Source of the DNA: Kordiimonas sp.
GTDB lineage: Bacteria > Pseudomonadota > Alphaproteobacteria > Sphingomonadales > Emcibacteraceae
DNA: 64,000 nt
Assembly: GCA_002700365.1 (NCBI GenBank)
Contig: PADB01000010.1
Span: 668,504-732,503 of the forward strand
Direction of reading: 5' to 3'
The notes beneath the pieces are model-generated. The model was given only the letters and a program-made list of their open reading frames with translations, was not told where the DNA came from and searched no databases. Every line of letters starts with the position of its first letter. Position 1 is the first letter of the stretch. The position numbers were made by a program, and so were the translations under genes. Of the stretch, positions 34,606 to 44,660 are shown piece by piece.

Positions 34606-35277
34606 TTAAGACGCCCTACACCGTTCCATAAAATCAAGTGTCCGTTGCCAGGCCAAGGTCGCGGCCTCCCTATCATACCCGTCTGACGCAGGATTATTAA
34701 AGGCATGCCCGGCCGCAGGATAAATATGAAACTCACCTTGCGGATTTGCCGCTTTAATCTTTTCAACATCCTCCATGGACACCAGAAAATCTTTTCCGCC
34801 GTGATGATGCAACATCGGACAGCGCGGCGTCTCATCCAACAGGCCAAGGGTTCTCGTACCGTAATAAGACACCCCGCCTGTCAGCGGAAGGTGATGACAC
34901 GCCTTATAGGCCACTGATCCCCCCCAACAATACCCCACTGCAAACAACGCAGTGGGACCCAGGCCGCCCATCACCGCCCGCAGGTCTTCCATGACAACAT
35001 CCAGGTCCATATTGTAGGCCAGGTCACGGGCCTGCACGAATTGCGACCGGTCAAAGACACACCCCGGCTGATGGCGATCATATAAATGTGGCAGCACTGC
35101 TAAATAACCCGCCTGCGCATATTGTTCGGCAACCTCGCGTAGATGGGCGGTAATGCCAAAAATTTCCTGCAGAATAATAACGGCAGCTTTCGCCTCTTGC
35201 TCTGGTCTGGCTAATGTTACCTGCAGCACATGGCCATCTTCTGCCCGACAGGTTTTATCTTCCCAAATAATCTTCAT
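34606..35277 (-). CDS. Dienelactone hydrolase family protein
   Basis: A 223-residue alpha/beta hydrolase. The nucleophile motif is GYCWGG with Cys, followed by Asp in HHGGKDFLV and His in AAGHAFNN, giving the Cys-Asp-His triad typical of dienelactone hydrolases; the N-terminal VIILQEIFGITAHLREVAEQY block is also characteristic. These enzymes open lactone rings in chlorocatechol breakdown, but many homologues have other ester substrates. No aromatic degradation genes are near. The ATG follows GGGAGG by 3-4 nt; an earlier TTG is less likely. Confidence 0.9.
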   Translation of the reverse strand: MKIIWEDKTCRAEDGHVLQVTLARPEQEAKAAVIILQEIFGITAHLREVAEQYAQAGYLAVLPHLYDRHQPGCVFDRSQFVQARDLAYNMDLDVVMEDLRAVMGGLGPTALFAVGYCWGGSVAYKACHHLPLTGGVSYYGTRTLGLLDETPRCPMLHHHGGKDFLVSMEDVEKIKAANPQGEFHIYPAAGHAFNNPASDGYDREAATLAWQRTLDFMERCRAS

Positions 35278-35448
35278 TACCCTCCCTTTCAAACGATATC
35301 CACCGCATGTTGATCATAACCATACCCTCTCGCCATGCAATCAGGCAAAGGCTATATCAATCGTTGTCTAATGGACCACAATCGGCATACACTTTCTTCG
35401 GGATATCTCCTTGGAACCGCATACTCTTACACAAAAAAGGATGACAGA

Positions 35449-36009
35449 ATGGACACAATAGATTACGGCCCGCTCACCCCACTTATCGGAACATGGACCG
35501 GGGATAAGGGAATGGATGTTGCCCCCGAACCCGATGGCCCTGAAAACACGCCTTATTATGAAACGATCACTTTCGATGCTATTGGTGATGTCACCAATGC
35601 GGGAAAGCAAACATTAGCCGTTCTCTATTACCGTCAGATCGTCACCCGTAAGGAAGACAATGCTGTCTTTCATGATGAATGTGGGTACTGGACATGGGAT
35701 GCCGCCACGGGCACGGTCACCCATTCGCTGTCTATTCCCCGTGCCGTGACATTGCTGGCAGGCGGGGAATATAAAGGTGAGACAACAGCGGACGGCCGTA
35801 CAGTCTTAGATGTCGCGGCCAATCTGGGTGATGAACACTGGGGTATCGTCCAATCCCCCTTCATGCGGAAAAACGCCACAACAACAGCCTTTAGCCACCA
35901 CATCGAAGTGGGCGATGGCAAGCTCAGCTACCACGAAACCACGACGTTAGATATTTACGGCAAAATATTTGAACATACCGATGGCAATGAATTAACCCGT
36001 GTTGAGTAA
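35449..36009 (+). CDS. Nitrobindin/FABP-like heme-binding beta-barrel protein
   Basis: A 186-residue protein with the FABP-like (nitrobindin, THAP4 C-terminal) pattern: LTPLIGTWTGDKGMD near the start, YYETITFDAIGDVTNAGKQTLAVLYYR (continuous strand region), and alternating strands to the end (LSYHETTTLDIYGK, HTDGNELTRV). Nitrobindins hold ferric heme and handle nitrate or peroxynitrite; heme binding is not certain here. GGATGACAG precedes the chosen ATG; a longer frame upstream adds 38 residues with no resemblance. It is convergent with nhaA. Confidence 0.8.
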   Translation: MDTIDYGPLTPLIGTWTGDKGMDVAPEPDGPENTPYYETITFDAIGDVTNAGKQTLAVLYYRQIVTRKEDNAVFHDECGYWTWDAATGTVTHSLSIPRAVTLLAGGEYKGETTADGRTVLDVAANLGDEHWGIVQSPFMRKNATTTAFSHHIEVGDGKLSYHETTTLDIYGKIFEHTDGNELTRVE

Positions 36010-36068
36010 TTGCCCTGTCGCAGCGCGGCCTGCCGCACAGCCAGATATAGTTTTGATCTGGCCTCGCA

Positions 36069-37286
36069 TCAGGCCGCTGCTGTTTTCCGCAAAACCCGCT
36101 TCAGGACAATAAAGCCCCATACACCTGATATCAGCGACCCCAGCAGAATACCCAGCCGTTCATCAAAAATCATGTTCACACCGGTTTCTTCGAAAGCCAG
36201 CGACCCGATAAACAAGCTCATGGTGAAGCCGATACCGCACAATATGGATGTCCCGTATAACGTGGACCAGGTCATCCCCTTTGGCATATTCGCCCATCCC
36301 AACTTGATGCTCAGCCAGCACAGGCTGAAAATACCGATCTGATTTCCTAAAAACAGCCCCAAAGCAATCCCTAACGGCACCGGATGCAAAATATGATCGA
36401 TCGTCACTTCGCCCAACGGCAGACCCGCATTACAGAAAGCAAAAAACGGTAAAATTAAAAAGGCCACAACGGCATGCAGGTCATGCTCCAGCTCTTTCAA
36501 AGGGGACCCGTGGGATCCTTCCGCATTTTTGTGACGCATGGGGATAAACATGGCCAGTACTACCCCCGCCAATGTGGCGTGCACCCCTGATTTCAAAAGG
36601 GCAACCCACATCACAAGCCCCACAACCAGATAGACACTTTTTTCCATGACACCCTGACGGTTCAACATATACAAAACGGCGACACAACCCGCCCCGATCA
36701 GTAATGCGGTCATGGAAATCTGGCTGGTATAGAAAAAGGCAATAATTAAGATCGCCCCGATATCATCAAAAATCGCCACCGTCGTCAAAAAGACCTTCAG
36801 CGATGTGGGCACACGCGGGCCCAACAGACTTAACACACCCAGAGCAAAGGCAATATCCGTCGCCGCCGGGATCGCCCAGCCCTGTATCGCAACCGGATCG
36901 TCATAATTCAGAAAAGCATATATTAATGCCGGGACGGCCATACCCCCCGCAGCCCCCACCATGGGCAAGGCGACCTTGCTGGGGCTGGCCAGTTCCCCTT
37001 CCATAAATTCCCGTTTAAGTTCCAAACCGACAAAAAGGAAGAACAATGCCATCAGGCCATCATTAACCCACAACAATAACGGCTTATCAATATTTAAGGC
37101 CCCGATCCGCACCGCGACGGGAGTATCAATCAATAAATTATAATAGGAACTTAGTGGTGAATTCGCGAGAATAATGGCCAGAATAGTTGCCAGCATCAAC
37201 AAAATGCCGCTGGCACTTTCCCACTTCAAAAAATCGGCTAGAAATGTACCGATCTGCACAGGGGGGGTATTATTATTCTGACTCAT
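36069..37286 (-). CDS. nhaA: Na+/H+ antiporter NhaA
   Basis: A 405-residue NhaA antiporter with about 12 membrane segments. Key stretches are intact: LKREFMEGEL after helix II, AIPAATDIAFALGVLSLLG and TVAIFDDIGAILIIAFF, the latter two bearing the Asp residues of the ion-binding site in the crossed helices IV and V region. It exchanges two protons for one sodium at high pH, consistent with a salt-exposed habitat. The gene is monocistronic. The ribosome binding site is weak (AGTCGAGAAAGAAG upstream). Confidence 0.96.
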   Translation of the reverse strand: MSQNNNTPPVQIGTFLADFLKWESASGILLMLATILAIILANSPLSSYYNLLIDTPVAVRIGALNIDKPLLLWVNDGLMALFFLFVGLELKREFMEGELASPSKVALPMVGAAGGMAVPALIYAFLNYDDPVAIQGWAIPAATDIAFALGVLSLLGPRVPTSLKVFLTTVAIFDDIGAILIIAFFYTSQISMTALLIGAGCVAVLYMLNRQGVMEKSVYLVVGLVMWVALLKSGVHATLAGVVLAMFIPMRHKNAEGSHGSPLKELEHDLHAVVAFLILPFFAFCNAGLPLGEVTIDHILHPVPLGIALGLFLGNQIGIFSLCWLSIKLGWANMPKGMTWSTLYGTSILCGIGFTMSLFIGSLAFEETGVNMIFDERLGILLGSLISGVWGFIVLKRVLRKTAAA

Positions 37287-37394
37287 TCTTCTTTCTCGAC
37301 TTATCCTTTAGTGCGCCGCAATATGCTATTTACAACAAGTAGTGTCCTGCCAGCTTTTATCAAGATGATGTTGCCTTTTTTCATCCTCTTTTGA

Positions 37395-37925
37395 TTAATA
37401 TTCGTAGGTACCGCGAATAGGATAGTCTTTGGCGCGAATACGGGCCATTGCCGGCACCAGCACATCAAGGTCCGGGCGCACAAACGGGCCATTCGAAATA
37501 TCTACGACCTGAACATTGCCTTCCTCATTAATAATAAACAAGCCGGGCTCCGGAAAGGGGTGATCTGTTTCTTCCGGACTGCGCGGATGGGAGATATATA
37601 ATCCCAATGCCTTCATCTGCGCGACCGTCAGGCCATAATGCAGCGCAAAATTTACATCCAGCTTTTCACAATGTGCCTGGAGCTGCTCGGCACTGTCTGC
37701 CGTCACCGCAACAACGTCTACCCCGGCCTCCCGCAACTCATCCCGCTTGGTCGCAAGTTTATTAAGGTACCTTGTACATAAAGGACAATGCTGGCCGCGA
37801 TAAACCACCACCATTTTCCAATCCGTGCCCGGCTCACAAAGGGTAATGTCCACATCTTCCGCATCCAGACTATTCACACGCATTTGCGGAAAAGGGCTTC
37901 CGGCCGCTATTTTTTCAGGCATCAT
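37395..37925 (-). CDS. Peroxiredoxin-like (AhpC/TSA fold) protein
   Basis: A 176-residue thioredoxin-fold protein of the AhpC-TSA/redoxin group. The catalytic region is VVVYRGQHCPLCTRYLNKL with Cys47 and Cys50 in a CxxC arrangement, where classic peroxiredoxins have one PVCT Cys. Later VDVVAVTADSAEQ and GLFIINEEGNV fit the family. It probably reduces peroxides or serves as a disulfide reductase; the partner is unknown. GAAGGAG precedes two adjacent ATG codons. It follows the quinone reductase gene by 29 bp on the same strand, so both may be one oxidative-stress operon. Confidence 0.85.
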   Translation of the reverse strand: MMPEKIAAGSPFPQMRVNSLDAEDVDITLCEPGTDWKMVVVYRGQHCPLCTRYLNKLATKRDELREAGVDVVAVTADSAEQLQAHCEKLDVNFALHYGLTVAQMKALGLYISHPRSPEETDHPFPEPGLFIINEEGNVQVVDISNGPFVRPDLDVLVPAMARIRAKDYPIRGTYEY

Positions 37926-37954
37926 AATTCTCCTTCATGACATGTGCTAACAGT

Positions 37955-38926
37955 TTATACCATCAGTACGCTGGCACCAGTTGTCTTTCTACTTTCCAGA
38001 TCTGCATGGGCGCGGCTTGCTTCTCGCAAAGGATAGCGTTGCTGAATATTCACAGGCACCGCCCGTGTCCGCACAGCCTGAAACAACTCGTTACAGGCCC
38101 GTTCCAACTCGCGTCTTTGCATGAAATAATCTGTCATCATAGGCCGGATCAGCGTGATAGAGCCTTTCCGCATTAATGTTAAGGGCGAAACAGGCGGGAC
38201 CGGACCTGTTGCATTTCCAAATGTGACCATAGTTCCACGCAGTGCTAAACAGTCTAAGGATATATCAAAACTATCCTTTCCCAAACTGTCATATACCACA
38301 GGCACGCCGTCTCCATCTGTCAACTCCCTCACGGAAGCCACGATATCATCTTCGCCAAACACCAGTACTTCAGCACAGCCATATTCACGGGCGACGTCTA
38401 TTTTTTCTTCCGATCCCACAACACCGATTACCCGCGCGCCCAGGGCTCTCGCCCACGGACAGGCCAAGCTGCCCAACCCCCCTGCAGCAGCATAAAACAA
38501 AATCGTATCCCCCGGCCTGATCGCATAAATTTGCCGGAGCAGCATATGTGCGGTCAGACCCTTTAACATCAAAACCGCCGCCATTTCATCGGTAATATCA
38601 TCCGGTATTTTCACGACCTGATCGGCGGGCATCACCCGCACCCCCACATAGGCCCCACCAGTGCGCGTATACGCCACACGGTCACCAACGGCTATGTGGT
38701 TCACCCCCTCACCCACTGCATCAACAACGCCTGCGGCTTCTGACCCAACGATACCGGGCAATTCCATGGGGTAAAGCCCTTTACGCATATAGGTATCAAT
38801 CATATTCAGGCCTACAACCGTTTGCACCATACGAATTTCGCCGGGACCGGGACGACCTACCTGAATATCATCTTCCACAAAGACTGACGGGCCGCCATAT
38901 TCATGAACACGCATGGCCATCACCAT
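37955..38926 (-). CDS. NADPH:quinone oxidoreductase (zeta-crystallin type)
   Basis: A 323-residue medium-chain reductase without catalytic zinc. Features: RVHEYGGPSVFVEDDIQV, GLNMIDTYMRKGLYPMELP (part of the YIDTYHRSGLY-type motif), IVGSEAAGVVDAVG, and the NADPH loop FYAAAGGLGSLACPWARALGA, here AAAGGLGS with Gly as expected. Such QOR enzymes reduce quinones in one-electron steps. AAAAGGAG lies just before the ATG. It precedes a peroxiredoxin-like gene on the same strand. Confidence 0.9.
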   Translation of the reverse strand: MVMAMRVHEYGGPSVFVEDDIQVGRPGPGEIRMVQTVVGLNMIDTYMRKGLYPMELPGIVGSEAAGVVDAVGEGVNHIAVGDRVAYTRTGGAYVGVRVMPADQVVKIPDDITDEMAAVLMLKGLTAHMLLRQIYAIRPGDTILFYAAAGGLGSLACPWARALGARVIGVVGSEEKIDVAREYGCAEVLVFGEDDIVASVRELTDGDGVPVVYDSLGKDSFDISLDCLALRGTMVTFGNATGPVPPVSPLTLMRKGSITLIRPMMTDYFMQRRELERACNELFQAVRTRAVPVNIQQRYPLREASRAHADLESRKTTGASVLMV

Positions 38927-39072
38927 ATCTTTCTCCTTTTTGTTATGTCGTACATTATGCCCCCATGTCGTATCATTTCTTGCAAAAGTCTAATAAGGCA
39001 GGTTAGCTATTCTTTATAGCTGAAGTTGCCCTTTGCGATCAAAGAAACTCCTGATATTAAAATACACGGCTT

Positions 39073-40095
39073 ATGTTCATGACACATCTTAACCTTGCGA
39101 TAGAACACTGGCCTCTGCATAGCCCATTTACCATTGCACGAGGCACAAAAACGGCTGCTGATGTGATTGTAGCAACCTTGACCGATCAACAAGGCCTCAT
39201 CGGTCGGGGCGAAGCTGTACCTTATGGTCATTACGGCGAAAGTACAGACTCTGTCTACGCCCAAATCATGGCTGTACGGGATCAGATAGAACGTCCCATG
39301 ACACCGCAAGAACTTCACCAACGTAACACATTGCCTCCAGGGGCCGGCCGTGCGGCTGTTGACGCCGCCTTATGGGACCTGCACGCCCGCCAAACTAACC
39401 TGCCCGTCTGGCGGCACACACGTCAACAACCCCCACACACGTACCCCACGGCCTATACTTTATCGCTGGGCTCCCCCGCGCAAATGGCAACGGTGGCAGA
39501 ACGCGTTTCTACCTATCCATTATTAAAATTAAAGCTGGGTGGGGATAATGATATCGCATGCGTTACGGCTGTGCGCAACGCGGCCCCGGATTGCCGCCTG
39601 ATTGTAGATGTTAATGAAGGCTGGAGTCTGGAACAGCTTAACGACTATGCCCCTCGTATGGCTGATCTTGGTGTCGAATTACTGGAGCAGCCCCTTCCGC
39701 CTGCACAGGATACAGCCCTGGATGGATATTGTGGTGCCGTTCCTCTATGTGCGGATGAAAGCTTCCATCACAGTGATGACTTTGCCACTCTATCCGCCGC
39801 TTATGGGTATATTAATATCAAGATGGAAAAAACCGGTGGCCTCACCGAAGCCCTGCGCTGCGCAGAACAGGCCGAAAGCATGGGGCTTAAACTGATGGTA
39901 GGTTGCATGGTCGCCACATCTTTGGCCATGGCCCCGGCTTTTTTACTGGCCGGGCGGGCAGAATATATTGATCTTGACGGGCCCTTGTTACTGAGAAACG
40001 ATCGCCCGGAAGGTTTCGTCTATCATCATGGCTATATGTCTTGGCCGCCTCACTCCCCCAAACACACACCCTTATGGGGATATGCATCAGATTAG
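39073..40095 (+). CDS. Enolase-superfamily dipeptide epimerase
   Basis: A 340-residue member of the mandelate racemase/enolase superfamily in the L-Ala-D/L-Glu epimerase subgroup. The second-domain residues are present: KLKLGG (general base Lys pair), DVNEGW and LEQPL and ADESFH for the metal site, and NIKMEKTGG with the opposite Lys; a late DLDGPLLL matches the dipeptide-specificity loop. It probably epimerises murein-derived dipeptides such as L-Ala-D-Glu for recycling; other dipeptides are possible. The start has two candidate ATG codons (39073, 39079) and a weak ribosome binding site. It is convergent with the M24 peptidase gene 8 bp away. Confidence 0.88.
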   Translation: MFMTHLNLAIEHWPLHSPFTIARGTKTAADVIVATLTDQQGLIGRGEAVPYGHYGESTDSVYAQIMAVRDQIERPMTPQELHQRNTLPPGAGRAAVDAALWDLHARQTNLPVWRHTRQQPPHTYPTAYTLSLGSPAQMATVAERVSTYPLLKLKLGGDNDIACVTAVRNAAPDCRLIVDVNEGWSLEQLNDYAPRMADLGVELLEQPLPPAQDTALDGYCGAVPLCADESFHHSDDFATLSAAYGYINIKMEKTGGLTEALRCAEQAESMGLKLMVGCMVATSLAMAPAFLLAGRAEYIDLDGPLLLRNDRPEGFVYHHGYMSWPPHSPKHTPLWGYASD

Positions 40096-40102
40096 AATAG
40101 CA

Positions 40103-41896
40103 CTAATCCGGTTGCAAAGCGCGGGTCGCGTCCTCCAGCCAGCTGGCATCCTTGCCACTTAAATGCGGCATCAATGTCTGCCGGACACGATTGTGATAAA
40201 TATTCAACCAGGTCACCTCAGCCACAGTCAGTAACTGCACGTCAATAAGCCGCAGATCAATGGGGGCCAACGTCAACGTCTCAAAAGCCAGCATTGCGCG
40301 TTCCTGGCCGGTCACCTGACTATTGACCACCCGCACCAGATTTTCGATACGAATGCCATAGGCCCCCGCTTTGTAATAGCCCGGTTCATTGGATAAAATC
40401 ATTCCCGGCTGCAAGGCCACCCCAAACGATCTCGCAGAAATACTTTGCGGTCCTTCATGCACCGACAGATATTGGCCAACGCCATGGCCTGTACCATGGT
40501 CAAAATCAAGTCCTACGTCCCACAGCGGCTTTCGGGCCAACACATCCAGATGTGCCCCGGCGCGTCCCTGAGGAAAGCGTGCCTGTGCCAACGCAATATG
40601 TCCCTTTAAAACCCGCGTAAAACGATCACGCTGTTCACGGTTGGGTTGCCCTATGGCAATTGTTCGCGTCACATCAGTGGTACCATCCAGATACTGCCCG
40701 CCTGAATCCAGAAGAAAGAGATCCCCATCTTCCAGCATGCGGCTGCTGTCCTCCGTTACCCGGTAATGCACAATTGCACCATTTGGCCCGGCCCCGGCAA
40801 TAGTATCAAAACTGCTGTCCATAAATAACGGCTGCTTCGCACGGAAGATATCCACCTGGCGGGCGGCGGTCATCTCATCAATCTGATCGCTAGCGACATT
40901 TTCGTCCAGCCAGCATAAAAACTGACATAACGCCACCCCATCGCGAATATGGGCCTGACGAATGCCGGTCAATTCTGTTTCATTTTTACAGGCCTTTGCC
41001 AGTTGGCACGGATCATCCCCCCGGATGATTTTTGCCCCTGCGTGGTCCAACGCATCAAAAACAGCCGCCGGGCTTAATTTCGCATCAACCATAACGGCAT
41101 GAGTTGCCCCCACCTGGCGTAAGGCCTCTGTAAAATCTGCCTTTGGTAAAACTGTCACCTCTGGCCCTAAATGGCCCCGCAGATTTTCATCCAGTTTCTG
41201 ATCGTCTATATATAATCGGAGCGTGCCATCGCTGGATAACAATGCAAACGCCTGCACAATGGGCGTATGCGGACTGTCAGTTCCGCGAATATTCAACAGC
41301 CAGGCAATACTATCCAGTGCCGTCAACACCAATAAATCCGCCCCGGCGGCTTTTATCATCGCCGCCATACGGGCACGTTTATGAATGGATTCTTCGCCAC
41401 TATAAACCAAATCATGAATATGAGCCGGGCCATCGGGCGCAGCTGGCCGGTCCTGCCATATTGCATCAACAAGATTATCATCCACCGCGACCAGTTCAAT
41501 ATCATGGCGCGCAAGCATTTCACGGGCATGTTCCAGCCACACCACGTTGTGCAACCACGGATCATAACCGATCCGCTGCCCGGCCACCGCATGACGGCCG
41601 ATCCAGTCTTCAACCGGATTATCATGCGATTTTTGCAATGAGAAACGGTTAGCGTCTACCTGTTGGCGGGCCTGAAGGGTATAACGCCCATCTACAAAGA
41701 GTGCTGCCGCATCGTTCAGGACCACGGCCACACCCGCTGAACCGTCAAAACCGGTTATCCACGCCAACCTTTCAGCACAGGCCGGCGTGTATTCACTATT
41801 GTGTTCATCCGCATGGGGAATAATAAAACCGGACAGCCCCCCACGGTCCATTTCAGCGCGTAATCTGCGCAGACGTTCCTGATATAATGTACCCAT
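40103..41896 (-). CDS. M24-family aminopeptidase P (Xaa-Pro aminopeptidase)
   Basis: A 597-residue three-domain aminopeptidase P of the long eukaryote-like type (XPNPEP1 class): creatinase-N domain (MDRGGLSGFIIPHADEH, WITGFDGSAGVAVVL), a second related domain, and a C-terminal pita-bread metallopeptidase domain with LDSGGQYLDGTTDVTRT (two metal Asp), HGTGHGVGQYL (His) and LSNEPGYY (Glu). It removes an N-terminal residue before proline. The start lacks a strong ribosome binding site, but the gene begins 12 bp after bioA, so it is translated from the bio transcript. A link to biotin is not evident. Confidence 0.93.
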   Translation of the reverse strand: MGTLYQERLRRLRAEMDRGGLSGFIIPHADEHNSEYTPACAERLAWITGFDGSAGVAVVLNDAAALFVDGRYTLQARQQVDANRFSLQKSHDNPVEDWIGRHAVAGQRIGYDPWLHNVVWLEHAREMLARHDIELVAVDDNLVDAIWQDRPAAPDGPAHIHDLVYSGEESIHKRARMAAMIKAAGADLLVLTALDSIAWLLNIRGTDSPHTPIVQAFALLSSDGTLRLYIDDQKLDENLRGHLGPEVTVLPKADFTEALRQVGATHAVMVDAKLSPAAVFDALDHAGAKIIRGDDPCQLAKACKNETELTGIRQAHIRDGVALCQFLCWLDENVASDQIDEMTAARQVDIFRAKQPLFMDSSFDTIAGAGPNGAIVHYRVTEDSSRMLEDGDLFLLDSGGQYLDGTTDVTRTIAIGQPNREQRDRFTRVLKGHIALAQARFPQGRAGAHLDVLARKPLWDVGLDFDHGTGHGVGQYLSVHEGPQSISARSFGVALQPGMILSNEPGYYKAGAYGIRIENLVRVVNSQVTGQERAMLAFETLTLAPIDLRLIDVQLLTVAEVTWLNIYHNRVRQTLMPHLSGKDASWLEDATRALQPD

Positions 41897-41908
41897 ATAA
41901 CTTTAAAT

Positions 41909-43216
41909 CTATTCTGCCGACCCAGTCATTGATTCGGTCAGCATAGTATCAATAGCTTGTGTCAATTTGGCAAGCTCATCCGGCGCAATTGTAAAAGAAG
42001 GCGTCAGATAAATAACATTGCCAAAAGGCCGCAACCACACACCTTCACGGGTAAAACATTCCTGCATTTTCTGTCGATCAGGAAGCGCCGTCATTTCGAT
42101 GACCGCCACGGCCCCCTTTACCCGGACATCCACCACATTCGGATAATGACGAAAATGCGAAAAAGACTGCCCCAAATGTTGTTCTATACGCCTCACCTGT
42201 TCTAATCGCGGTTCTTCTGCAAATAAATCCAGTGACGCATTCGCCGCTGCACAGGCCAACGGGTTCGCCATATATGTAGGGCCATGCATAAAGGCCTTGT
42301 CTGCATCCTCTGAAAGGAAGGCATCATATACCTTCTTGCCGGCAACTGTTGCCGCCATCGGGGCCATCCCCCCACTCAAGGCCTTGCCCAGACAAATGAT
42401 ATCCGGAACGATATCTGCCTGCTCACACGCAAACATCGTACCCGTACGTCCGAACCCTGTGAATATTTCATCGGCGATCAATAAAACATCATGGGCAGAA
42501 CATATCCGGGCAACCCGCTGCAAAACATCAAGCCCATGAAACTTCATGCCCCCGGCACCCTGTATCAGCGGCTCAATCAACACGGCAGCTATTTCATTTT
42601 TCTTCTCTGCCAATAATTGATCTAGTGCTGCCGCCTGCTCTGTCGTCACGGGCAAGTCTACTAGGTATTGGTCTTCAAGATAATCACCAAAGGCCTGATG
42701 CATCCCATCATCGGTATCGCCTACGGCCATGGTCGCGGTCGTATCGCCGTGATAACCGGCACGAAAACTGACAAAGCGATTATGGCCTTTAATGCCCTGA
42801 TTGGTCCAATATTGCACCGCCATTTTTAAGGCGATTTCCACAGCCACAGAACCAGATTCTGAAAAGAAAACATGATCCAGGTCCCCCGGTAGCAAGTCCG
42901 CCAATCTTTTTGCTAATCGCAAAGCCGGTTCATGTACCAAACCGCCAAACATGACATGGGACATCTGGCTTAATTGCTGCACTATTTTTTTCTGCATGCG
43001 CGGATCATTATAGCCGTGACAGGCTGTCCACCACGAAGCAATACCATCCACCAATTCCCGCCCATCGGCCAAAGTCAGCGTCTGGCCGCGCGTTTCCTTA
43101 ACCGGCAATGCCTTTGCGGCTGTCTGCATTTGTGTGTAGGGCAGCCAGACATGGTCATAGCCCTCCCTGTACCAGTCAGGCAGATTTTCCGATGAGTCTG
43201 ACATTTCCTGAGACAT
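41909..43216 (-). CDS. bioA: Adenosylmethionine-8-amino-7-oxononanoate aminotransferase BioA
   Basis: A 435-residue class III aminotransferase that converts KAPA to DAPA in biotin synthesis, using S-adenosylmethionine or Lys as amino donor. Family marks: HVWLPYTQM and DGIASWWTACHGY near the start (BioA-specific WLPYTQ), FFSESGSVAVEIALKMA, LIADEIFTGFGRTG and the PLP Lys in CLGKALSGGMAP; HGPTYMANPLAC closes the active site. It begins 5 bp after bioB and precedes the M24 peptidase by 12 bp. Confidence 0.97.
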   Translation of the reverse strand: MSQEMSDSSENLPDWYREGYDHVWLPYTQMQTAAKALPVKETRGQTLTLADGRELVDGIASWWTACHGYNDPRMQKKIVQQLSQMSHVMFGGLVHEPALRLAKRLADLLPGDLDHVFFSESGSVAVEIALKMAVQYWTNQGIKGHNRFVSFRAGYHGDTTATMAVGDTDDGMHQAFGDYLEDQYLVDLPVTTEQAAALDQLLAEKKNEIAAVLIEPLIQGAGGMKFHGLDVLQRVARICSAHDVLLIADEIFTGFGRTGTMFACEQADIVPDIICLGKALSGGMAPMAATVAGKKVYDAFLSEDADKAFMHGPTYMANPLACAAANASLDLFAEEPRLEQVRRIEQHLGQSFSHFRHYPNVVDVRVKGAVAVIEMTALPDRQKMQECFTREGVWLRPFGNVIYLTPSFTIAPDELAKLTQAIDTMLTESMTGSAE

Positions 43217-43221
43217 TAAAA

Positions 43222-44349
43222 TTAATCTGCCGCCATTTCATCCAGAGAAAGCGGTGCCATTCCCAAACGGTCTAATAAGGCGCGGTCATTGTTGCTGGCC
43301 GGGTTCGGTGTTGTCAACAGCTTCTCACCATAAAACATGCTATTGGCCCCGGCCATAAAACACATGGCCTGAATTTCTTCGCTCATTTCTTCACGACCTG
43401 CAGACAGGCGAATATAAGAGCCAGGCATCACAATACGCGCAACCGCAATGGTGCGGATAAAATCAAATGGGTCCAGTTTTTCTGCACCGTCTAACGGGGT
43501 ACCTTCCACCTGCACCAACTGATTGATCGGCACACTTTGTGGGTGTGGTGACATATTCGCCAATGTTTGTAACATCCCGGCGCGGTCCATCAGCTTCTCA
43601 CCCATACCGATAATACCACCGCTACAGACGTTCAATCCTGCGTCCTGCACCACACCAAGCGTGTCAAGACGATCCTGATACTGACGTGTCGTGATAATTT
43701 CCTGATAATATTCTTCGGAACTGTCCACATTATGATTGTAATAATCCAGCCCCGCATCCTTTAACTGTTGCGCCTGATCCGGTGATAACATGCCCAATGT
43801 CACACATGTCTCCATGCCCAGATCTTTGACCTGGCGGACCATTTCGCACACGGTCTCTAAATCTCTTTCCTTCGGCGCCCGCCATGCCGCCCCCATACAA
43901 TAACGTGTCGCCCCCGCCTCACGGGCCTTTTTCGCCGCTGTCACAACCGCTTCAATTTCCATCAATTTGGATGCATCCACATCGGTTTGATATCGGGATG
44001 ACTGCGGACAATACGCGCAATCCTCCGGACAACCGCCTGTTTTAATGCTACACAACTGACTTAATTGAATACGGTTTGGGTTAAAATGTGCACGATGGAT
44101 TTCCTGGGCCCGGAACATAAGATCCATAAAGGGCAAATCATAAAGGGCTAAAATCTCTTTACGGGTCCAATTATGACGAAAGCCGTCTTCATACACGCCG
44201 GACGTGGTATCTATATCGACATCAGAGCGAACATGGGAATTCGCCCCCGCCTCGGGTGTTATGTCAACGGCGACTTCACCCGATAGCTTTCCGTCATCTG
44301 CAGTGATCGTGTTATCCATGATTGTCATATTATTGATACCCTTTGTCAT
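43222..44349 (-). CDS. bioB: Biotin synthase BioB with long N-terminal extension
   Basis: A 375-residue radical SAM enzyme that inserts sulfur into dethiobiotin. The 4Fe-4S motif is CPEDCAYC (Cys107, 111, 114), followed by the 2Fe-2S ligand segments ([31 protein letters not shown]) and the late RLSAGREEM with the Arg ligand. Compared with E. coli BioB the iron-sulfur motif is displaced by about 54 residues because of an acidic N-terminal extension (Asp, Thr, Val-rich) before the [15 protein letters not shown] start of the barrel. ATG at 44349 follows AGAAAAGG; a second ATG seven codons later also has GGG upstream. First gene of the bioB-bioA operon. Confidence 0.96.
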   Translation of the reverse strand: MTKGINNMTIMDNTITADDGKLSGEVAVDITPEAGANSHVRSDVDIDTTSGVYEDGFRHNWTRKEILALYDLPFMDLMFRAQEIHRAHFNPNRIQLSQLCSIKTGGCPEDCAYCPQSSRYQTDVDASKLMEIEAVVTAAKKAREAGATRYCMGAAWRAPKERDLETVCEMVRQVKDLGMETCVTLGMLSPDQAQQLKDAGLDYYNHNVDSSEEYYQEIITTRQYQDRLDTLGVVQDAGLNVCSGGIIGMGEKLMDRAGMLQTLANMSPHPQSVPINQLVQVEGTPLDGAEKLDPFDFIRTIAVARIVMPGSYIRLSAGREEMSEEIQAMCFMAGANSMFYGEKLLTTPNPASNNDRALLDRLGMAPLSLDEMAAD

Positions 44350-44660
44350 GATACCTTTTCTGGACCTGAGAGGCACGTGTCGTGCTTAACGTTTCTATGT
44401 TTCCAGTCGGTAACTTAAGTGCCACAAATTCGCTTAGTCCCCCGATAAAGTCAAGCTTTGCGCGCCTTATACTTACTGGTTTAGCATTGCCGGAGCCATA
44501 TCAAAAGCCCAATTTTTTCTTGCGGTCTGATCTACTATACCCCATTTATGGTGGACGGCCTGCGATAACAAGATACAACAAAGTGTATTTTTGCCATCAC
44601 GAATGATGATTGCAGTGCTGCCTCTTTTACGGGGCCACATATGATTGCCGGATAATTCTT
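44350..44660. promoter_or_regulatory. Divergent promoter region of the biotin operons
   Basis: This 311-bp gap separates bioB (leftward) from bioF (rightward) and must hold both promoters. I looked for the alphaproteobacterial BioR box (TTATMKATAA) and for a BirA-type TTGTAAAC inverted repeat and saw neither. No other gene or hairpin stands out; several ATG-less short frames have no ribosome binding site. Confidence 0.55.

Noticed and set aside
37955-38926. Alcohol dehydrogenase
   Set aside because: The protein lacks the catalytic and structural zinc ligands of MDR alcohol dehydrogenases and carries quinone reductase motifs.
44350-44660. BioR operator in the divergent bio promoter
   Set aside because: I read the region for TTATMKATAA and found no match; AT-rich segments here lack the required symmetry.
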